A stretch of DNA of 64,000 nucleotides from Burkholderiales bacterium. GTDB taxonomy: Bacteria; Pseudomonadota; Gammaproteobacteria; Burkholderiales; Burkholderiaceae_C. The position numbers and the translations under genes are program-made. Below the pieces are notes generated by a model. It was given only the letters and a program-made list of their open reading frames with translations, searched no databases and was not told where the DNA came from. Shown piece after piece: positions 59,825 through 64,000 of the stretch. Where the stretch lies: positions 144,690 to 208,689 of the forward strand of contig JAUVWL010000006.1 in NCBI GenBank assembly GCA_030604135.1, read 5' to 3'. Numbering within the stretch: the first letter of the stretch is position 1; each line of letters begins with the position of its first letter.

Positions 59825-61099
59825 TCAACCAGAAACCGCCGCCACACCCGCAGACCGCCCCACCCCACCCCCAGGCCGCCGCAACCGCCAGTACAACCAC
59901 CCGGCAATCGCCAGGTTCAGCAGGTTCCAGGCGATGCCGTTGATGAAGGCAGCGTCGTAGCTGCCGGTCATGTCGAAGATCCAGCCCGAGAGCCAGCCGC
60001 CCAGGGCCATGCCGACCAGCGTGGCCATGATGACCGAGCCCACGCGAGCGCCGACCTCGTGCAGGGGAAAGTGCTCGCGGACGATGATGGCGTAGGACGG
60101 CACGATACCGCCCTGGAACAGACCGAACAGGGCCGAGATCACATACAGCGACACCATGCCGTCGAACGGCAGGAACAGCAGCAGGGCCACCCCCTGAAGG
60201 GCCGAGCCCAGCAGCAGGGTTCGAATGCCCCCGATGCGGTCGCAGATGAAGCCGGACACCAGGCGGCTGACAATGCCGCTGGCCAGCATGAGCGACAGCA
60301 TCTCGGCGCCACGGGCTGCGCCAAAGCCGAGGTCGGTGCAATAGGCCACGATGTGCACCTGGGGCATGGACATGGCCACGCAACAACCCACGCCGGCCAC
60401 ACACAGCAACCACTGGGCCCGCGAGGGGCTCAGCCCGAAGGGTCGGCTTCGGTCAGCAGCCGCTCCGGCACCCAGGGTCGCGGCCACCACCGGCGGGGCC
60501 AAGGGAGGTCGCTGCCGCATGAACCCGGACAGGGCCAGCATGCCCAGGCCACACACGAGTCCCAGAAGGGTGTAGGTCGGACGCCAGCCGATGGTCTCGA
60601 TACCGTGCTGCACCAGCGGCGGCCACAGAGCGCCGGCGATGTAGTTGCCACTGGCACAGATGGCCACCGCGATGCCCCGCCGCCGGTTCCACCACTGTGA
60701 GGTGTCGGCCAGCAGGGGCGCAAAGGTGGACGCGCCGCCAATCAGGCCCAGCATGCCATGGGCCAGACCGAAGGCCCAGATGCTGTTGGCCTGCGCCGCA
60801 CCCACAAACCCGGCGGCCACGGCAAAGGCCCCCAGCCACATCACCTTCATCAGGCCGTGGCGGTCGGCCAGGCGCCCCATCCAGATGCCGCCCAGGCCCA
60901 GACAGACCATCATGAAGGTGTAGGGCAAGGAGGCGCTGGCGCGATCGATACCGAACTCGCCCTGCACCGTCGGCAGCACCACCGACACCACATACATGCT
61001 GCTGTTGCCCAGCACCACCAGGCCCAGGGCGACCAGCAGGCGCCAGGCCGCCCGGCGCGAATCGATGACGGACGGGTCGGCGTGCAGGGAGGGGCTCAT
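59825..61099 (-). CDS. MFS transporter
   Basis: This is a 424-residue major facilitator with 12 hydrophobic segments. It begins near WRLLVALGLVVLGNSSMYVVSVVLPTVQGEFG, has the loop motif GIWMGRLADRHGLMKVM (motif A, GxLADRxG) and in the second half FICDRIGGIRTLLLGS. It resembles oxalate/formate antiporter-like and monocarboxylate MFS proteins. It lies 52 bp after fba in the same direction. The C-terminal ten codons run into the edge of the large palindrome. The substrate is unknown. Confidence 0.88.
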   Translation of the reverse strand: MSPSLHADPSVIDSRRAAWRLLVALGLVVLGNSSMYVVSVVLPTVQGEFGIDRASASLPYTFMMVCLGLGGIWMGRLADRHGLMKVMWLGAFAVAAGFVGAAQANSIWAFGLAHGMLGLIGGASTFAPLLADTSQWWNRRRGIAVAICASGNYIAGALWPPLVQHGIETIGWRPTYTLLGLVCGLGMLALSGFMRQRPPLAPPVVAATLGAGAAADRSRPFGLSPSRAQWLLCVAGVGCCVAMSMPQVHIVAYCTDLGFGAARGAEMLSLMLASGIVSRLVSGFICDRIGGIRTLLLGSALQGVALLLFLPFDGMVSLYVISALFGLFQGGIVPSYAIIVREHFPLHEVGARVGSVIMATLVGMALGGWLSGWIFDMTGSYDAAFINGIAWNLLNLAIAGWLYWRLRRPGGGVGRSAGVAAVSG

Positions 61100-61151
61100 C
61101 CCCGCAATCTAGCGCACCCGGCGCCTGGCCGCCTGTCCTGCAGGTTACGGA

Positions 61152-62219
61152 TCAGGCCACCCTGGCCCCCAGCTCGCCCTTGTCGTAGCGTTTCTGCATG
61201 GCTTCCAGGCTGTGCACCCGGGTGATCTTCGAGGCCATGCCGGCCGCGCCAAAGGCCTCGTAGCGTGCGGCACAGATGGCCTGCATGGCCTTGGTGGCCT
61301 CCTTGTAGAACTTGCGCGGGTCGAAGTTCTTTCGGTCCTCGGCCAGATGCTTGCGAATGGCACCGGTGCTGGCCATGCGCAGGTCGGTGTCGATGTTGAC
61401 CTTGCGCACACCGTTTCGGATGCCCTCGACGATCTCCTCCACCGGCACACCATAGGTCTGGCCCATGTCGCCGCCGTACCTGTTGATGATGGCCAGCCAG
61501 TCTTCCGGCACGCTGGAGCTGCCATGCATCACCAGGTGCACATTGGGAATGCGCTGGTGGATTTCCCTCACGCGGTCGATGCGCAGCACCTTGCCGCTGG
61601 GCTTGCTGGTGAACTTGTAGGCGCCATGGCTGGTGCCGATGGCGATGGCCAGCGCATCGACCTGGGTCCTGCTCACGAAATCGGCCGCCTCGTCGGGGTC
61701 GGTCAGCAGCATGGAATGGTCCAGTTCACCTTCGGCGCCGTGGCCATCCTCCTCGCCGGCCTTGCCGGTCTCCAGCGAGCCCAGGCAGCCCAGTTCACCC
61801 TCGACCGACACCCCGCAGGCATGGGCCAGGTCCACCACCTGCTTGGTGGTGTTGACGTTGTACTCGTAGCTCGCGGGCGTCTTGCCGTCGGCCAGCAGGC
61901 TGCCGTCCATCATCACCGAGCTGAAGCCCGACTGGATGGAGCGGAAGCAGATGGACGGTGTGGCACCGTGGTCCTGGTGCATGCAGACGGGGATGTGGGG
62001 ATACATCTCGATCGCGGCGGCAATCAGGTGCCGCAGAAAGGGCTCGCCGGCGTAGGAGCGCGCGCCGGCCGAGCCTTGCAGAATCACCGGGCTGTCCACT
62101 GCCGCCGCGGCCTGCATGATGGCCTGCACCTGCTCCATGTTGTTGACGTTGAAGGCCGGAAGGCCGTAATTGTTTTCAGCGGCATGGTCGAGCAGCTGGC
62201 GAAGGGAAATGAGGGCCAT
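61152..62219 (-). CDS. fba: Fructose-1,6-bisphosphate aldolase, class II
   Basis: This 355-residue zinc-dependent aldolase cleaves fructose-1,6-bisphosphate, acting in glycolysis, gluconeogenesis and the Calvin cycle (CbbA type in this group). The zinc motif [30 protein letters not shown] and [13 protein letters not shown] are typical, and [19 protein letters not shown] is near the C-terminus. The ATG at 62219 begins [24 protein letters not shown], the normal start. A repeat-containing gap of about 200 bp separates it from pgk. Confidence 0.95.
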   Translation of the reverse strand: MALISLRQLLDHAAENNYGLPAFNVNNMEQVQAIMQAAAAVDSPVILQGSAGARSYAGEPFLRHLIAAAIEMYPHIPVCMHQDHGATPSICFRSIQSGFSSVMMDGSLLADGKTPASYEYNVNTTKQVVDLAHACGVSVEGELGCLGSLETGKAGEEDGHGAEGELDHSMLLTDPDEAADFVSRTQVDALAIAIGTSHGAYKFTSKPSGKVLRIDRVREIHQRIPNVHLVMHGSSSVPEDWLAIINRYGGDMGQTYGVPVEEIVEGIRNGVRKVNIDTDLRMASTGAIRKHLAEDRKNFDPRKFYKEATKAMQAICAARYEAFGAAGMASKITRVHSLEAMQKRYDKGELGARVA

Positions 62220-62252
62220 GGTGGTTCCTTGGGTGGGTTGAACGTAAGGTGC

Positions 62253-62340
62253 TCGTCATTCCCGCGAATGCGGGAATCCATGCCGATTTCGATGGGACGT
62301 ATTGGAGGATCGTGGACTCCCGCTTTCGCGGGAGTGACGA
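62253..62340. repeat. NIME-like inverted repeat element between fba and pgk
   Basis: The left hairpin ATTCCCGCGAATGCGGGAAT (62258-62277) and the right hairpin ACTCCCGCTTTCGCGGGAGT (62316-62335) are bounded by inverted arms TCGTCATTCCCGC and GCGGGAGTGACGA. The pattern is the widespread ATTCCCGC-GCGGGAAT intergenic repeat of proteobacteria (similar to Neisseria dRS3). Further partial copies (GAGTGACGA, GGGCGTGACGAGG) follow up to about 62400. Confidence 0.8.
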
Positions 62341-62416
62341 CAAACTGGTTTGAGACTGGAGAGTGACGAAAATCTGTGTTCAGACACGGGCGTGACGAGG
62401 TGCAGGAGCTTGAAAT

Positions 62417-63685
62417 TCACTCAGCTCGCCTTGCCAGCACCTCGAACGCCGGCAGCGTCTTGCCCTCCAGCACTTCCAGAAAAGCGCCACCGCCGGTGGA
62501 GATGTAGCCCACGTCCTTCTCGTTGCCGTACTTGGCAATGGCCGCCAGCGTGTCGCCACCGCCGGCGATGCTGAAGGCGCTGCTTTCGGCAATGGCCTGA
62601 GCGATCACTTTCGTGCCGTTCTCGAAGGCCGCGAACTCGAACACACCCACCGGGCCGTTCCAGACGATGGTGCCGGCCTGTTTCAGCTTGGCGGCCAGCT
62701 TGGCGGCGGTCTTGGGGCCAATGTCCAGGATCAGGTCGTCGTCGGCCACCTCGTTGGCGGCCTTGACGGTGGCCTCGGCGTCGGCGCTGAAGGCCTTGGC
62801 GCAGACCACGTCCTCAGGGATCGGCACCTCGGCGCCGCGCGCGGCCATGGCCTCGATCACGGCCTTGGCCTCACCCACCAGATCGGGCTCGGCCAGGCTC
62901 TTGCCGATCTTCAGGCCGGCGGCCAGCATGAAGGTGTTGGCGATGCCACCACCGACGATCAGGCCGTCGACGTTCTTGGCCAGGCTCTGCAGGATGGTCA
63001 GCTTGGTGCTGACCTTGCCGCCGGCGACGATGGCCACCAGCGGCCTCTTGGGTAACTGGCCCCCAACCCTGGCTTCGCCAGGCCCCCCGAGGGGGTGCTG
63101 CCCTTCTTGGGGCGGCCCGGCGAAGGTCAGGCCGAGGGCCTTGCCGATGGCGTCCATCTCGGCGGCCAGCAACGGGCCGGCGCAGGCGATGGGGGCGGTC
63201 TCGGCGATGCCGTAGGTGGTGCCTTCGGCGCGGTGGGCGGTGCCGAAGGCGTCGTGCACGAAGATGTCGCACAAGGCGCCGAGCTTGGCGGCCAGTTCGG
63301 GCTTGTTCTTCTTCTCGCCCACGTTCAGGCGGCAGTTCTCCAGCAGCACGACCTCACCAGGGGCCACCGAAAACCCGCCGTCGACCCAGTGGCTGATCAG
63401 CCTGATATCGCGTTTCATGAGCTCACCCAGGCGCCGGGCCACCGGGGCCAGCGAGTCTTCGGGCTTGAACTCGCCCTCGGTGGGGCGGCCCAGGTGGCTG
63501 GTGACCATGACCGCCGCACCGGCATCGATCGCCATCTGGATGGCGGGAATGGAAGCACGGATGCGGGTGTCTTCGGTGATGTTGCCGGCGTCGTCCTGCG
63601 GCACATTCAGGTCGGCCCGGATGAAGATGCGCTTGCCGCGGGCAAAGCCGCTGGCACACACGTCGCTGAATCGGAGGAAGTGCAT
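62417..63685 (-). CDS. pgk: Phosphoglycerate kinase with an in-frame repeat insertion
   Basis: This enzyme moves phosphate between 1,3-bisphosphoglycerate and ATP. The N-terminus [25 protein letters not shown] and [10 protein letters not shown] bind phosphoglycerate, and [14 protein letters not shown] and [13 protein letters not shown] bind nucleotide. At 422 residues it is about 25 longer than the usual 397: residues about 188-210 ([20 protein letters not shown]) come from the palindromic repeat at 63058-63124, placed in the linker before [16 protein letters not shown]. The start at 63685 is that of the family. It lies 13 bases after gap. Confidence 0.95.
   Translation of the reverse strand: MHFLRFSDVCASGFARGKRIFIRADLNVPQDDAGNITEDTRIRASIPAIQMAIDAGAAVMVTSHLGRPTEGEFKPEDSLAPVARRLGELMKRDIRLISHWVDGGFSVAPGEVVLLENCRLNVGEKKNKPELAAKLGALCDIFVHDAFGTAHRAEGTTYGIAETAPIACAGPLLAAEMDAIGKALGLTFAGPPQEGQHPLGGPGEARVGGQLPKRPLVAIVAGGKVSTKLTILQSLAKNVDGLIVGGGIANTFMLAAGLKIGKSLAEPDLVGEAKAVIEAMAARGAEVPIPEDVVCAKAFSADAEATVKAANEVADDDLILDIGPKTAAKLAAKLKQAGTIVWNGPVGVFEFAAFENGTKVIAQAIAESSAFSIAGGGDTLAAIAKYGNEKDVGYISTGGGAFLEVLEGKTLPAFEVLARRAE
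63058..63124. repeat. Palindromic repeat, in-frame copy inside pgk
   Basis: This 67-bp copy is identical to the gcl copy (41020-41086) at 63 of 67 positions, in the same orientation and reading frame. It has the CTGGCTTCGCCAG hairpin, a CCCCCC-GAGGGGG core and the GGGCGGCCCGGCGAA end. Confidence 0.87.
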
Positions 63686-63698
63686 GGCCTGGCCCTCC

Positions 63699-64000
<302 letters not shown>

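Noticed and set aside
59400..60413. Minus-strand open frame running through the large palindrome into the MFS gene
   Set aside because: It mixes an out-of-frame reading of the MFS gene with the non-coding palindrome; composition is not protein-like.

Overview
The window is GC-rich and gene-dense, with operons coupled by short overlaps. It looks like a chromosomal segment of a betaproteobacterium of the Comamonadaceae, possibly close to Hydrogenophaga, Comamonas or Polaromonas. The evidence is a pmd-type protocatechuate 4,5-cleavage operon in the Comamonas gene order, a Comamonadaceae-style sox operon, Bug/TctC and TRAP receptors, and a gap-pgk-fba block. The genus is an inference. No rRNA, tRNA, CRISPR array, transposase or prophage was seen.

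Layout. 1-7070 (+): a ferulate-type CoA-dependent side-chain degradation operon: CoA ligase (5' end outside the window), thiolase, SDR, 4HBT thioesterase, flavin reductase, acyl-CoA dehydrogenase and a MarR regulator. 7262-12327: an HxlR regulator, a two-component system beside a 103-aa unknown and a Spy/CpxP-like lipoprotein, a LysE exporter and an aldo/keto reductase. 12396-19381: the protocatechuate meta-cleavage operon pmdEFDABC with an unusual solute-binding-like protein at its head and a divergent LysR gene. 19394-26757: a membrane carrier, a dehydrogenase, a TctC receptor, a TRAP transporter and a second TRAP receptor. 26939-33130: a broken sigma-54 activator, an alpha/beta hydrolase lacking its nucleophile, a MarR regulator with vanAB, an amidohydrolase, a GST and a DUF4375 protein. 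33174-37244 (-): a four-gene operon encoding a MotAB/ZorAB-like membrane motor with two proteins of unknown function. 37428-44984: the glyoxylate/glycerate pathway (gcl, hyi, glxR, glycerate kinase), LysR and 8-oxoguanine deaminase. 44989-48744: two chemoreceptors. 48902-59186: thiosulfate oxidation genes soxCD-cyt-YZ-AX-B behind an ArsR repressor, divergent from a flavocytochrome pair and a cytochrome c4. 59825-64000: an MFS carrier, fba, pgk and the 3' end of gap.

How the genes fit together. Ferulate-like acids can be shortened to vanillate, demethylated by VanAB to protocatechuate, and opened by PmdAB. PmdC, D, E and F then yield pyruvate and oxaloacetate. The sox block adds electrons from thiosulfate, and the gcl block recovers C2 units from purines or glycolate. 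The picture is a mixotroph using lignin-derived aromatics and reduced sulfur.

Most notable structures. (1) One palindromic repeat family occurs five times: twice inserted in frame inside enzyme genes (gcl and pgk) and three times directly behind a stop codon (pmdA, a LysR gene, soxF). (2) A roughly 557-bp imperfect palindrome lies at 59259-59815. (3) The DUF3348-DUF802-OmpA-DUF2894 operon resembles the motor half of Zorya. (4) Probable SoxR (ArsR-type) boxes recur at three sox promoters, and an intrinsic terminator lies between soxZ and soxA.
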